A stretch of 64,000 nucleotides of DNA, taken from contig OZ244933.1 of the NCBI GenBank assembly GCA_965222065.1, positions 1,674,001 to 1,738,000 of the forward strand, in the 5' to 3' direction. The position numbers were made by a program, and so were the translations under genes. Source of the stretch: GM7GCV1 sp965222065. GTDB lineage: Bacteria > Pseudomonadota > Gammaproteobacteria > Pseudomonadales > GM7GCV1. The notes beneath the pieces are model-generated. The model was not told the DNA's origin, searched no databases, and saw only the letters and a list, made by a program, of their open reading frames with translations. Positions 50,051-58,513 of this stretch are shown here, one piece after another (position 1 is the stretch's first letter; every line of letters starts with the position of its first letter).

Positions 50051-51103
50051 CTACCAGCAAAACATCAGAAAGCACTGGGCAGGGTTTTCAACCTCATTGT
50101 TTTCAACCAGGTTGTTCTGGCCATCGTCACGGATGCGCAAGAATTTAACAAAGGTGTTGTTGATGACAATGTTGTTATTGGCAAAGTCCCCATCATCAGC
50201 GCTGGAGCCAATGTCGTAGCCTTCATCATGATCACAGTAGTTGCGATTGCCATCTCGCGAGCCCAGCCAGATTCCAGGATTGCGGCCCCTGTACTGGTCG
50301 TAGTAGAAACGGTTACCCTCTATCAGATTGTTTTGTGGCGGCTGGTGCCGAATATTGCCGCCCTCGCCGCAGTTTCGGTAAAGGTAGATGCCCCCCTCGC
50401 GCAGACTATTAAATTGATTGTTGAGAATGCGGTTGTTGGCAGATCCGTCCACGGCCACTAGCTCCCGTCGATCCCTGTCCAGATTAAAGATATTGCCCTC
50501 GATCAGGTTGTGTCCGGATTCGGCATCCAGATAGATCGCCGTACTGCGACTAAGGCCGGTAAGGCGTGAATTGGTAATACTGGAATGCGTTACTCCCGGA
50601 CCAAAATAAAAGGGAATGGGACCATTTGTTTCGGTGGTGAACCGATCCAAATGAATATTGGAAGGCGCATTTTGCTGAACGCGCTCGGTATGTCCCTCTT
50701 GTCGTGAGGATTCAGTCAGGTTTTCACTTTCGCCGTTTATTCCCATGCCATAAACATGGGTAATTGCCTCGGTAATACAGTTGGATATATGAATATTTTT
50801 GGGAACGCTCCAGGAAACGTTGCCCTGGGAGTCCGTTTGCTTGCGAGAAAATATTTTAATGCCTCGCTTAAGGCGGCTGCCTGCGCAGTCGATACGGATA
50901 TTTGAGGCCTCCTCCCCTTCAATTAAGACCAGCTTTTGGATAACCGAATCCGGTCGCATGGTCATGCTGCAGTCAAGGTGAATTTCACCGCCTGAGTTAC
51001 TGTACAGTTCTCTGGCAACTGGGTCAGGGCACTGGGAGCTCTCCTGCTGTGCATAACAGGTAACTGAGAATAAAAGAAGTGCTAAAAAAGAGCAGGTTTT
51101 CAT
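50051..51103 (-). CDS. Exported right-handed beta-helix protein, function unknown
   Basis: A 350-residue protein with a signal peptide (MKTCSFLALLLFSVTCYA, cut before QQESS). It has many parallel beta-helix turns recognisable by repeated N-x-I/L-x-x-N patterns (NNRILNNQFNSL, HNLIEGNIFNLD, NNLIEGNRFYYD, NNNIVINNTFV, NNLVENNEV). At least eight cysteines in the mature part suggest disulfide bonding. The fold is that of pectate-lyase/NosD-like proteins, but I see no catalytic signature. It interrupts the Pseudomonas-type radC-rpmB neighbourhood, so it may be a lineage-specific insertion; its base use looks like that of its neighbours. Confidence 0.75.
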   Translation of the reverse strand: MKTCSFLALLLFSVTCYAQQESSQCPDPVARELYSNSGGEIHLDCSMTMRPDSVIQKLVLIEGEEASNIRIDCAGSRLKRGIKIFSRKQTDSQGNVSWSVPKNIHISNCITEAITHVYGMGINGESENLTESSRQEGHTERVQQNAPSNIHLDRFTTETNGPIPFYFGPGVTHSSITNSRLTGLSRSTAIYLDAESGHNLIEGNIFNLDRDRRELVAVDGSANNRILNNQFNSLREGGIYLYRNCGEGGNIRHQPPQNNLIEGNRFYYDQYRGRNPGIWLGSRDGNRNYCDHDEGYDIGSSADDGDFANNNIVINNTFVKFLRIRDDGQNNLVENNEVENPAQCFLMFCW

Positions 51104-51388
51104 CTGAATATCCGTTGACTGCCAATATGCAGATCTTACGCTAAGAAGAAGTCACTGGCGGGTCAAGCAGATATATTTTTTGCAGAACAGGGCGTTGATT
51201 TGGGCAGTAAAAATTGGGGTTTTCGCGTTGCTTTCGCAGGTGCGTTCTGGCAAAATCGCGCACCTTTCTCGGCAAGGGCAGGTGTTTTCGCATTACCTTT
51301 CCTCGTTCGGGACCAGAATTTACGGGTGTTGTCCTGGTTGAAAAGCGCCAGGCAGGGCCGGAAATATGAAATTAACGAGGCAATTAGC

Positions 51389-51625
51389 ATGTCCAGGGTT
51401 TGTCAGGTAACCGGAAAGCGTCCAGTTACTGGGAACAATGTTTCCCACGCGAAGAACAGAACCAAGCGTCGCTTCCTCCCCAATCTGCATGATCGCCGAT
51501 TTTGGGTTGAGTCAGAAGGTCGCTTCATTAAACTGCGTGTTTCGACCAAAGGTCAGCGCATTATCGATAAAGTGGGCATTGACAGCGTTTTGGCTGATCT
51601 GCGTGCCCGCGGCGAAAAATTTTAG
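51389..51625 (+). CDS. rpmB: 50S ribosomal protein L28
   Basis: A 78-residue ribosomal protein starting MSRVCQVTGKRPVTGNNVSHA and ending RARGEKF, a standard L28. ATG 51389 has an ACGAGG site upstream. The frame is open for a further 63 codons upstream to 51200, but that part is not conserved L28 and is treated as leader. The 285-base gap before it has TTGACT-N16-TACGCT (51115-51142) as one promoter candidate and a hairpin AGGTGCG/CGCACCT (51238-51265). It is in an operon with rpmG. Confidence 0.97.
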   Translation: MSRVCQVTGKRPVTGNNVSHAKNRTKRRFLPNLHDRRFWVESEGRFIKLRVSTKGQRIIDKVGIDSVLADLRARGEKF

Positions 51626-51635
51626 GAGCTGAATC

Positions 51636-51803
51636 ATGGCTAAAGGTATACGTGAAAAAATTCGCCTGAATTCCAGCGCTGGCACAGGTCATTTCTATAC
51701 GACTGACAAGAACAAGCGCAACATGCCTGAGAAAATGGAGATCAAAAAATTTGATCCCGTCGCTCGCAAGCATGTCATCTACAAGGAAGGTAAAATCAAG
51801 TAA
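51636..51803 (+). CDS. rpmG: 50S ribosomal protein L33
   Basis: A 55-residue basic protein, MAKGIREKIRLNSSAGTGHF at the start and ARKHVIYKEGKIK at the end, with the YTTDKNKRN block typical of L33. It lacks the CxxC zinc-binding pairs, so it is the zinc-independent form. It starts 10 bases after rpmB with AGGAGC as ribosome site, and a terminator follows. Confidence 0.97.
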   Translation: MAKGIREKIRLNSSAGTGHFYTTDKNKRNMPEKMEIKKFDPVARKHVIYKEGKIK

Positions 51804-51831
51804 TTGATAACCTGCATTGAAGACATAAAAG

Positions 51832-51855
51832 AACCGGCGTCTAGCCGGTTTTTTT
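51832..51855. terminator. Terminator after rpmG
   Basis: Arms AACCGGC and GCCGGTT around GTCTA followed by five further T. Weaker A-rich symmetry on the left means it may also serve the convergent hydantoinase gene. Confidence 0.88.
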
Positions 51856-51868
51856 ATGTCTTGCGTAT

Positions 51869-53869
51869 TTAAGGGTTAATCTTTTCAAGCAGAAGGTTGC
51901 CATAGGCATCCCTCATGCATTGCCACTGGGGGTCAATCCAGGTGGTTGCGCTGGTTTCGCAGACAAGCAATGGTCCTTTAAACCATTGCTCAAGAGGCAT
52001 CTGCTCACGCTGCATAAACCTGGCATCTACCTCTGAAAGTATACCTTCGTTGTTCCTTCCCCATATTTTTCGGTATTCCTCTGTAACTTCCTGTTTTGGG
52101 GGCTCTGCTCTTGGCAAACTGAGTGGGCGTTGGGCCACTTTGGCGCTAACTCTCAGGTTAACCAGTTCGACTGGCAGTTCGAAGTTGTGACCATAGGTCG
52201 ATAAGTGCATATGATGAAAACTCGCAAGGGTTTCGCGAGGGTTTTGCCATTCAACATTCAGGGTAAATGACTGCCCCTTATAACGGCAGTCAACAGAGCG
52301 AGTAAATGTAATGGAATCGCGAGACGCTCCTTCGGCGACTAGCTCTTCTTTTGCCCGGTTTTCCAGCGATGAAAAGTGCCGGTCTATATCCGGCGCTTCT
52401 GATTCTGCCAATGTCCTGAGATAGGAATGAGAAAGTTCTCTGGCCCTGGCGGCAGCCAGCATGCCCAGGGCTGAGAATACACCGCCAAAAACAGGGACCA
52501 TGGCTCGATTCATGCCTATGGAATCGGCCAGGGCACAGATATGCAGACCTCCGGCACCGCCAAAACCCAATAATTGATAGTCGGCAGGGTCGTGGCCGCG
52601 TTGCTCGGAAATGACGCGCAATGCCCGTGTCATGTGTTCATTGGCCAGGTCGAGAATACCCTGGGCACATTCTTCACTGCTCATCTGCATTTTTTTGGCA
52701 AGTTTGCCAATGGCATGGATGGCGCTGTTCTTGTCCAGGTCCATTTTTCCGCCCAGGAAACTATCGGGCTGAATTCGTCCGAGCAGCGTATTGGCATCGG
52801 TAACTGTAGGCTGTGTCCCGCCCTGGCCGTAGCAGGCCGGGCCTGGTCTGGCACCGGCAGATTCGGGACCTACATGCAGCATCCCGGCTTCGTCCAGATA
52901 GGCAATGGAACCGCCACCTGCCCCAATGGTATGCATATCGACCATGGGCAGGGCGATAGGGTAACGGCCTATACGGCCTTCAGAGGTCAGTTGAATGGCG
53001 CCGTCGATCAGCGCGACATCGGTCGATGTGCCGCCCATGTCAAAACTGAGCATTTTTTCACTGTGAACCAGCTTGCCCAGGTATTCGGCGGCGGCCAGCC
53101 CGCCGGCAGGTCCTGAGAGTAAAAGGTTGGCTGCCTTGTCGGCTGCCTGATCAATATCGATGGTCCCGCCGGATGATTGCATAATCGAAATAGGCGCCGG
53201 CTTCAGGCTGTTGTGCAGACGTCGAAAATAGGACGCAACAAGCGGGCCAAGATAGGCGTTGTACCAGGTGGCGATGCCGCGTTCATATTCACGGATTTCG
53301 GGTAAAACCTCTGAAGATCGGCAGACATAAGCCAATGGCTGTATTGCGGATTCCAGTTCTTTTTCAAACCGGTCGTCGATGTAGGAATACAGTAGATTGA
53401 TGGCTACTGACTCGGGCTTAAGTGACCTGATCTGCCCAACAAGTGTCTGGATATCTTCTTCGGTTAACGGCTCAAGTACCTGACCGTTTGCATCAAGTCG
53501 CCCACCCGTTTCCAGACAGAGCTCAGCGGGAACCGGTGGCGGGGTCAATTCGGGTTGCAGGTTGTATAACTCGGCACGTGCCTGTCGGCCAATGGTGAGC
53601 ACATCCTTTAGGCCGCGGTTAGCCACATAAGCAGTTTTCACCCCCTTGCTTTCAAGCGCGGCATTCGTGGCAACGGTGGTTCCGTGAATAACACGTAAAT
53701 GATCGAGCTGGTCGGCAATACCCATTTCCTGCAAACCTTGCAAAATGGCCTGTTCAGGAGCATCAGGCGTTGATAACACTTTATGCAAAACGATGTTGTC
53801 ATCCTGTAACAGGATGAAATCGGTGAAGGTTCCGCCCGTGTCAACGCCAAGAAGAAGTGAGGAGGTCAT
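51869..53869 (-). CDS. Hydantoinase/oxoprolinase family protein, A subunit (HyuA)
   Basis: ATP-dependent ring-opening enzyme of the hydantoinase A/5-oxoprolinase/acetone carboxylase beta family. The 666-residue protein starts with the HydA-N actin-like domain (LLGVDTGGTFTDFILL, GTTVATNAALE), continues with the core HydA domain (SFDMGGTSTDVALI, TIGAGGGSIAYLD, GFGGAGGLHICALAD) and has the C-terminal HydA domain. Its usual partner HyuB is not in this window, which is odd because the two are normally adjacent. The substrate is unknown. The TTG at 53878 is replaced by ATG 53869. Confidence 0.9.
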   Translation of the reverse strand: MTSSLLLGVDTGGTFTDFILLQDDNIVLHKVLSTPDAPEQAILQGLQEMGIADQLDHLRVIHGTTVATNAALESKGVKTAYVANRGLKDVLTIGRQARAELYNLQPELTPPPVPAELCLETGGRLDANGQVLEPLTEEDIQTLVGQIRSLKPESVAINLLYSYIDDRFEKELESAIQPLAYVCRSSEVLPEIREYERGIATWYNAYLGPLVASYFRRLHNSLKPAPISIMQSSGGTIDIDQAADKAANLLLSGPAGGLAAAEYLGKLVHSEKMLSFDMGGTSTDVALIDGAIQLTSEGRIGRYPIALPMVDMHTIGAGGGSIAYLDEAGMLHVGPESAGARPGPACYGQGGTQPTVTDANTLLGRIQPDSFLGGKMDLDKNSAIHAIGKLAKKMQMSSEECAQGILDLANEHMTRALRVISEQRGHDPADYQLLGFGGAGGLHICALADSIGMNRAMVPVFGGVFSALGMLAAARARELSHSYLRTLAESEAPDIDRHFSSLENRAKEELVAEGASRDSITFTRSVDCRYKGQSFTLNVEWQNPRETLASFHHMHLSTYGHNFELPVELVNLRVSAKVAQRPLSLPRAEPPKQEVTEEYRKIWGRNNEGILSEVDARFMQREQMPLEQWFKGPLLVCETSATTWIDPQWQCMRDAYGNLLLEKINP

Positions 53870-53948
53870 GGAATCCAAAGGTAGCCAGGGACAGGGAATT
53901 ATAGAGGCTATATATGTTGGAAAAACCCTGCTTTGTTCTCTTTAAAGC

Positions 53949-53978
53949 AAAAAGCCCGATCAATTGATCGGGCTTTTT
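53949..53978. terminator. Perfectly palindromic terminator after exbD
   Basis: A 30-base perfect palindrome with half-site AAAAAGCCCGATCAA; the T5 run falls on either strand, so it can stop exbD (minus) and read-through from the plus strand. Confidence 0.9.
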
Positions 53979-54002
53979 ATGTAACAGGGTAACTGGTCGC
54001 TG

Positions 54003-54428
54003 TTAATCAGCGTAAGTCACCAGAGATATCGGAGCATTCGCGCCAATCGCCTCTGTGGCCTGATCCATAATGCCGATGTATACGTCAGCACTGGCCAGTT
54101 CGTGTGCACGGACTATCACGGAAGCTTCGGGGTTTTCGGCACGGATACGTTCCACGTTTGCACGGACAGAACGCACGTCGATTCGCCGATCACCCAGCCA
54201 GATCTCATCCGTTTCACTCACTACAAAAACAGCGTTTTGCATGGAGGGGTCAGGCGGTGTGTCCTGTTCCGGAGAGGGTGGCGGACGATTTACCAGAAAG
54301 CCTTGCTCCTGTACGAAAGATGCCGTCACAATGAAGAAAATCAGCATGATAAAGACCACGTCCAGCATGGGCGTGAGGTCGATGCTCATTTCCTCTTCGT
54401 CACGTTTTTTCTTAAACAAATGGGCCAT
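54003..54428 (-). CDS. exbD: ExbD/TolR-family biopolymer transport protein (orphan)
   Basis: Inner-membrane subunit of a proton-driven energy transducer. The 141-residue protein has one membrane helix (about 20-42) with the proton-relay Asp in LTPMLDVVFIMLIFF and a periplasmic domain ending SADVYIGIMDQATEAIGANAPISLVTY. Length and features fit ExbD rather than TolR, though the two are hard to separate. No exbB or tonB is adjacent, so it must pair with an ExbB encoded elsewhere. The own terminator suggests a monocistronic unit. Confidence 0.88.
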   Translation of the reverse strand: MAHLFKKKRDEEEMSIDLTPMLDVVFIMLIFFIVTASFVQEQGFLVNRPPPSPEQDTPPDPSMQNAVFVVSETDEIWLGDRRIDVRSVRANVERIRAENPEASVIVRAHELASADVYIGIMDQATEAIGANAPISLVTYAD

Positions 54429-54642
54429 TCAATTATTACCGAGGAAATCTCGGTCCCCTAAAAAACTTATAAAAATTTGAGAATAATCGATAGCAGAATC
54501 CGATGGACTCTGTAGCGGGGGGTAAACTTACCAGAACACGCCTCGCTTTGCACTAGTCTCATGCAATATTGCGAAACTGTCAGGTTCAAAAGGCAGGCTA
54601 CAATAGCGGAAATGAACACAAACCGATTTCTGGAAACATTCT

Positions 54643-55461
54643 GTGCCCGAATTACCTGAAGTAGAAACCACCCGACAGGGTTTGTCGCCTCACTTGATAG
54701 GCAAAAAAGTTCTTAACCTGCATTTGTACCGCCGTGATCTGCGCTGGCCCATATCGTCCGAGTTGCCGGAAGCTGTGCTTGACCAGGCGTTTCAGGCAGT
54801 TCAGCGCCGCGGCAAATATCTGGCGTTTGAAATGAACCAGGGTGCCATGCTGGTTCACCTGGGAATGTCCGGATCCATGCGACTAAGCGGTTCTGAAGAG
54901 GCCTTGCGCAAGCACGACCATTGGGAGCTGACGTTAGATAATGGGGTGGTACTCAGATACAACGATCCGCGCCGGTTTGGATTACTGTTTTGGCTGGCCG
55001 AGGACTGGCGGCAGCATCCATTGGTTCGGAACCTTGGTCCCGAACCCCTGGGGACGGAGTTTACGCCGGAGTACCTGTACCAAAGCTGTCGCGGGCGGTC
55101 GCAGGCCATCAAAAATCACCTTATGAATTCAAAAACTGTGGTAGGTGTGGGCAATATTTACGCGGCGGAGTCCCTCTTTCATGCGGGCATTCATCCTGCC
55201 TTGCCTGCAGGCAGGCTTTCCCGGCCTCGTGCGGCACGGCTGGTGGAGGAAATCAGGGCCGTGTTAACTCGCTCAATTGAGCAGGGCGGGACCACCTTGC
55301 GAGATTACGTTAATGGCAATGGGCAACCGGGGTATTTTAAACAGCAGTTATGGGTATACGGACGGGAAGGTATGCCCTGTAAAGCCTGTGGTTCTCTGTT
55401 GAAGGGCAGTCGAATGGGGCAAAGGGCGACCGTTTTTTGTGCCAAATGCCAGAAAAGATAA
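54643..55461 (+). CDS. mutM: Formamidopyrimidine-DNA glycosylase (Fpg/MutM), GTG start
   Basis: Removes 8-oxoguanine and ring-opened purines and nicks the DNA. The 272-residue protein starts PELPEVETTRQGL after the initiator Met, giving the catalytic Pro1 and Glu2 and the active Lys in RRGKYLAFE. The helix-two-turn-helix NHLMNSKTVVGVGNIYAAE and the C-terminal zinc finger CKACGSLLKG...CAKCQ (C-x2-C-x16-C-x2-C) are intact. The start codon is GTG at 54643 with GGAAA upstream. It converges on coaD with a 2-base gap. Confidence 0.96.
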   Translation: MPELPEVETTRQGLSPHLIGKKVLNLHLYRRDLRWPISSELPEAVLDQAFQAVQRRGKYLAFEMNQGAMLVHLGMSGSMRLSGSEEALRKHDHWELTLDNGVVLRYNDPRRFGLLFWLAEDWRQHPLVRNLGPEPLGTEFTPEYLYQSCRGRSQAIKNHLMNSKTVVGVGNIYAAESLFHAGIHPALPAGRLSRPRAARLVEEIRAVLTRSIEQGGTTLRDYVNGNGQPGYFKQQLWVYGREGMPCKACGSLLKGSRMGQRATVFCAKCQKR

Positions 55462-55463
55462 AT

Positions 55464-55946
55464 TTATTTGCTGAAACGGAGTTTAAGCTCTGGCACCACA
55501 GCGTCAGGAACAAACTGGCTGACGTCTCCACCCAGGGAGGCAATTTCCTTTACCAGCGAGGAAGAAATATAGCTGAATCGTTCTGCCGGTGTCAGAAAGA
55601 TACTTTCCATTTTGGAAATGGCGCGGTTCATATTGGCCAGCTGGAACTCATATTCAAAGTCCGAAACCGCCCGCAAGCCACGCATCACCGCCTGTGCTCC
55701 CTTCTCGACGGCAAAGTCCACCAGCAATTTGTCAAAACCACAGACTTCAATATTGTCCAGATGGCTTAATGACGCCTCAGCCAGGCGAATGCGTTCTTCC
55801 AGGGTAAACATGGGCTGCTTGCGCTTGCTGGACGCTACCGCAACGATGACATGGTCAAAGAGGCGCGAAGCCCGCTCAACCAGATCGACATGGCCATTGG
55901 TAATGGGATCAAAGGTCCCGGGATATATAACAGTTGCTGCGTGCAT
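55464..55946 (-). CDS. coaD: Pantetheine-phosphate adenylyltransferase
   Basis: Fourth step of coenzyme A synthesis, adenylylating phosphopantetheine. The 160-residue nucleotidyltransferase has YPGTFDPITNGHVDL (8-22, containing the T/HxGH motif as TNGH), VMRGLRAVSDFEYEFQLANMNR in two parts, and the C-terminal ISSSLVKEIASLGGDV. It is in the conserved rsmD-coaD pair, 51 bases after rsmD on the same strand. Confidence 0.96.
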   Translation of the reverse strand: MHAATVIYPGTFDPITNGHVDLVERASRLFDHVIVAVASSKRKQPMFTLEERIRLAEASLSHLDNIEVCGFDKLLVDFAVEKGAQAVMRGLRAVSDFEYEFQLANMNRAISKMESIFLTPAERFSYISSSLVKEIASLGGDVSQFVPDAVVPELKLRFSK

Positions 55947-55997
55947 GGTGCAGTGCTCAATACGGGTGGGCCATAGTAAACAATTACGCTATTTCTC

Positions 55998-56609
55998 TCA
56001 ATGTCCTCCTCGGGAGGCGTGTTCGACCAGGTAGAGTGAAAAATTAACCTGGCCACTTGCCTTTTCCTTTAGCAGTTGCCAATGGCTGGGGATACCTATG
56101 TCTTCATTAACTGGTGCTTCAATATAAACCAATGAGGATTCCGTCAGAATCTCTGCCTGGCAAACTTTGTCCAGGACAGGCATATGTAAATGGGAGTCGA
56201 AGGGTGGATCAAGCAATAGAAGGTCAATGGAGCGGGGGCGAAGTTCATCAATGACATCAAACGCACTTTGTTGGCGAACCTGCCCTTTTTCACACTTCAG
56301 TATGGCCAGATTGTCCGCGATTCCCCTGGCAGCCGTGGCATTTGCTTCCACAAACAGGCAGTGTCCTGCACCTCTGGATAAGGCTTCCATGCCCAGGGCT
56401 CCGCTTCCGGCAAAAAGGTCGAGCACATTTGATTGATAAAGATAGGGAGTTAGCCAGTTAAACAGGGTTTCGCGCATGCGATCGCCGGTTGGGCGAAGGC
56501 CGGGAATGTTGGGAAAAGATAATTTACGCCCTCGCCAGTCGCCCGCAATGATGCGAACCTGGTTGTTGTTATGCCGTGTTGATTTTTTTGCCGTATTTTT
56601 TGCAGGCAT
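55998..56609 (-). CDS. rsmD: 16S rRNA m2G966 methyltransferase RsmD
   Basis: Methylates guanine 966 of 16S rRNA using SAM. The 203-residue protein has the start RIIAGDWRGRKLSFP, the SAM motif NVLDLFAGSGALGMEALSRG and the catalytic LLLLDPPFDS. It is divergent from ftsY across 67 bases and upstream of coaD, the usual gammaproteobacterial layout. Confidence 0.95.
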   Translation of the reverse strand: MPAKNTAKKSTRHNNNQVRIIAGDWRGRKLSFPNIPGLRPTGDRMRETLFNWLTPYLYQSNVLDLFAGSGALGMEALSRGAGHCLFVEANATAARGIADNLAILKCEKGQVRQQSAFDVIDELRPRSIDLLLLDPPFDSHLHMPVLDKVCQAEILTESSLVYIEAPVNEDIGIPSHWQLLKEKASGQVNFSLYLVEHASRGGH

Positions 56610-56676
56610 TCTGCTGTCCAGATCGAGCCAGAGTGGTAGGATACTCCGGCTAGAACCTCTGAACCATCTTCATTCA

Positions 56677-57771
56677 ATGTCTTCTGAAAACAAGCCTGTT
56701 TCAACACTGGGCCGATTATTTGGCCGTGGTAAAAAACAAAAACAAGAACAGCCGCAAGGAAATCCGGCTGTCGATAGTCAATCGCCAGTCGATAGTGCTG
56801 AACAGGTTGAGCACAAACAACCGGATGTGAATGCCGAGGCTGAGTCTGAAGCCGGGGGCCGCACCGGCCTGTTTTCTCGCTGGCGTTCCGGCATGGGCAA
56901 AACGCGGGCCAGTCTGGGCTCAGCATTTGGTTCACTGCTCGGCGGCAAGCGCAGTATTAATGATGAGCTGATAGAAGAAATTGAAACCCTGTTACTGGTT
57001 GCCGATGTCGGTATCAATACGACCCAAAACCTCATTGATGCTTTCCGTCAGCGTGTCAAGAAAGGCGTAAAGGCTGATCAGGATTTGATGGATGTTTTTC
57101 GGGACCTCCTGGTAGAAACGTTGGCTGTGCATGCCAGTCCACTGGAGCTAGGTGAGAGCAAGCCGGGTGTGGTGATGATGGTAGGAGTGAATGGGGTTGG
57201 CAAAACCACTTCAATAGGCAAGCTCGCCAAACGATTTCAATCCCAGGGCCGGTCGGTTGTGTTGGCTGCTGGCGATACATTCCGGGCTGCGGCTGTTGAA
57301 CAATTACAGGTTTGGGGTGAGCGCAATTCAGTGCCGGTTATTGCGCAGGCCACCGGGGCGGACAGTGCCTCGGTTATTTACGATGCACTGGATTCATGTC
57401 GAGCCCGGCAGACAGATGTATTGATAGCCGATACAGCTGGCCGCTTGCACAACAAGGGGAGCCTTATGGAAGAGCTAAGCAAGATTGTTCGGGTGATGAA
57501 AAAGCTCGATGAATCGGCGCCTCACGAAATATTATTGGTTCTTGATGCAGCCACTGGCCAGAATGCGCTCAGCCAGGCGCGGGAGTTCTGTAAGTCGGTA
57601 CCGGTTACCGGCCTGGTGTTAACCAAACTGGATGGCACCGCCAAGGGTGGAATTGTCTTTGCGCTAACAGAGCAGTTGAAAGTGCCGGTCAAGTTTGTGG
57701 GGCTGGGTGAAGGAATTGATGACCTCACTGAATTTGATCCGGAGAGCTTCGTTGCCGCGTTATTTGATTAA
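56677..57771 (+). CDS. ftsY: Signal recognition particle receptor FtsY
   Basis: GTPase that docks SRP-ribosome complexes at the membrane. The 364-residue protein has a charged A domain of about 75 residues (Gln, Glu and Ser rich), then the NG domain with G1 GVNGVGKTTSIGKLA, the DTFRAAAVEQL block, G3 DTAGRLHN and G4 TKLDGTAKGG. ATG 56677 begins MSSENKPVSTLGRLFGRGK; the longer frame from 56476 overlaps rsmD on the other strand. It starts the ftsY-ftsE-ftsX cluster. Confidence 0.96.
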   Translation: MSSENKPVSTLGRLFGRGKKQKQEQPQGNPAVDSQSPVDSAEQVEHKQPDVNAEAESEAGGRTGLFSRWRSGMGKTRASLGSAFGSLLGGKRSINDELIEEIETLLLVADVGINTTQNLIDAFRQRVKKGVKADQDLMDVFRDLLVETLAVHASPLELGESKPGVVMMVGVNGVGKTTSIGKLAKRFQSQGRSVVLAAGDTFRAAAVEQLQVWGERNSVPVIAQATGADSASVIYDALDSCRARQTDVLIADTAGRLHNKGSLMEELSKIVRVMKKLDESAPHEILLVLDAATGQNALSQAREFCKSVPVTGLVLTKLDGTAKGGIVFALTEQLKVPVKFVGLGEGIDDLTEFDPESFVAALFD

Positions 57772-57856
57772 TGCATCGGGTAATCGGCGTATTTTCCGCT
57801 GACAATCCTGGCCTGCTTTAGGATAAAGTGAATCCATACTTGCCCGAATTTAATGA

Positions 57857-58513
57857 ATGATCCAGTTTGACTCTGTTAGCAAACGTTATCCTGGTGGACA
57901 CGAAGCGTTAAAGAACGTCAGCTTCCAGCTTCCACAGGGGGAGATGTGCTTTTTAACCGGACATTCCGGTGCCGGTAAAAGTACGTTGCTGAAGCTGATC
58001 ATGTTGATGGAGCGAGCCACGCAGGGACAGGTGATCTGCCAGGGCGTGAACCTGGCTCGAATTTCAAAACGACATATCCCCTATCACCGTCGCCGGATTG
58101 GCGTGGTATTCCAGAATCACTCGCTATTGTCGGATCGGACGGTTTTTGAAAATGTTGCCCTGCCGTTGCTGGTTAGTGGCGCGCCCTACCAGGAAACCGG
58201 GCGACGGGTTCGGGCGGCACTGGACAAGGTGGGACTGCTCAATAAAGAAAAGAAACTTCCAATCCAGTTGTCCGGGGGCGAGCAACAGCGAGTGGGCATT
58301 GCCCGTGCCGTTGTCCATAAACCGGATTTATTGTTGGCCGATGAGCCCACCGGCAACCTGGATCCTGAGCTGTCCGCAGATATTATGAAGCTGTTTGCTG
58401 ATTTTAATGCCGTAGGCGTGACCATGCTGATCGCTACCCACGACGTTGATCTTATCCGACGCATGGGGCGCACTGAGATCAAATTGGACAGTGGACGGCT
58501 GGAGATGTCCTGA
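57857..58513 (+). CDS. ftsE: Cell division ABC-type ATP-binding protein FtsE
   Basis: Cytoplasmic ATPase that with FtsX controls periplasmic amidase activators at the septum. The 218-residue protein has Walker A GHSGAGKSTLL, Q-loop GVVFQNH, signature LSGGEQQRVGIARA, Walker B LLLADEPTGNLD and the H-loop IATHD. It overlaps ftsX by one base (TGATG), so the two are translationally coupled. Confidence 0.96.
   Translation: MIQFDSVSKRYPGGHEALKNVSFQLPQGEMCFLTGHSGAGKSTLLKLIMLMERATQGQVICQGVNLARISKRHIPYHRRRIGVVFQNHSLLSDRTVFENVALPLLVSGAPYQETGRRVRAALDKVGLLNKEKKLPIQLSGGEQQRVGIARAVVHKPDLLLADEPTGNLDPELSADIMKLFADFNAVGVTMLIATHDVDLIRRMGRTEIKLDSGRLEMS

Noticed and set aside
51163..51390. 75-codon minus-strand frame upstream of rpmB
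   Set aside because: No ribosome site or family signature; it lies across the likely rpmB promoter and leader.
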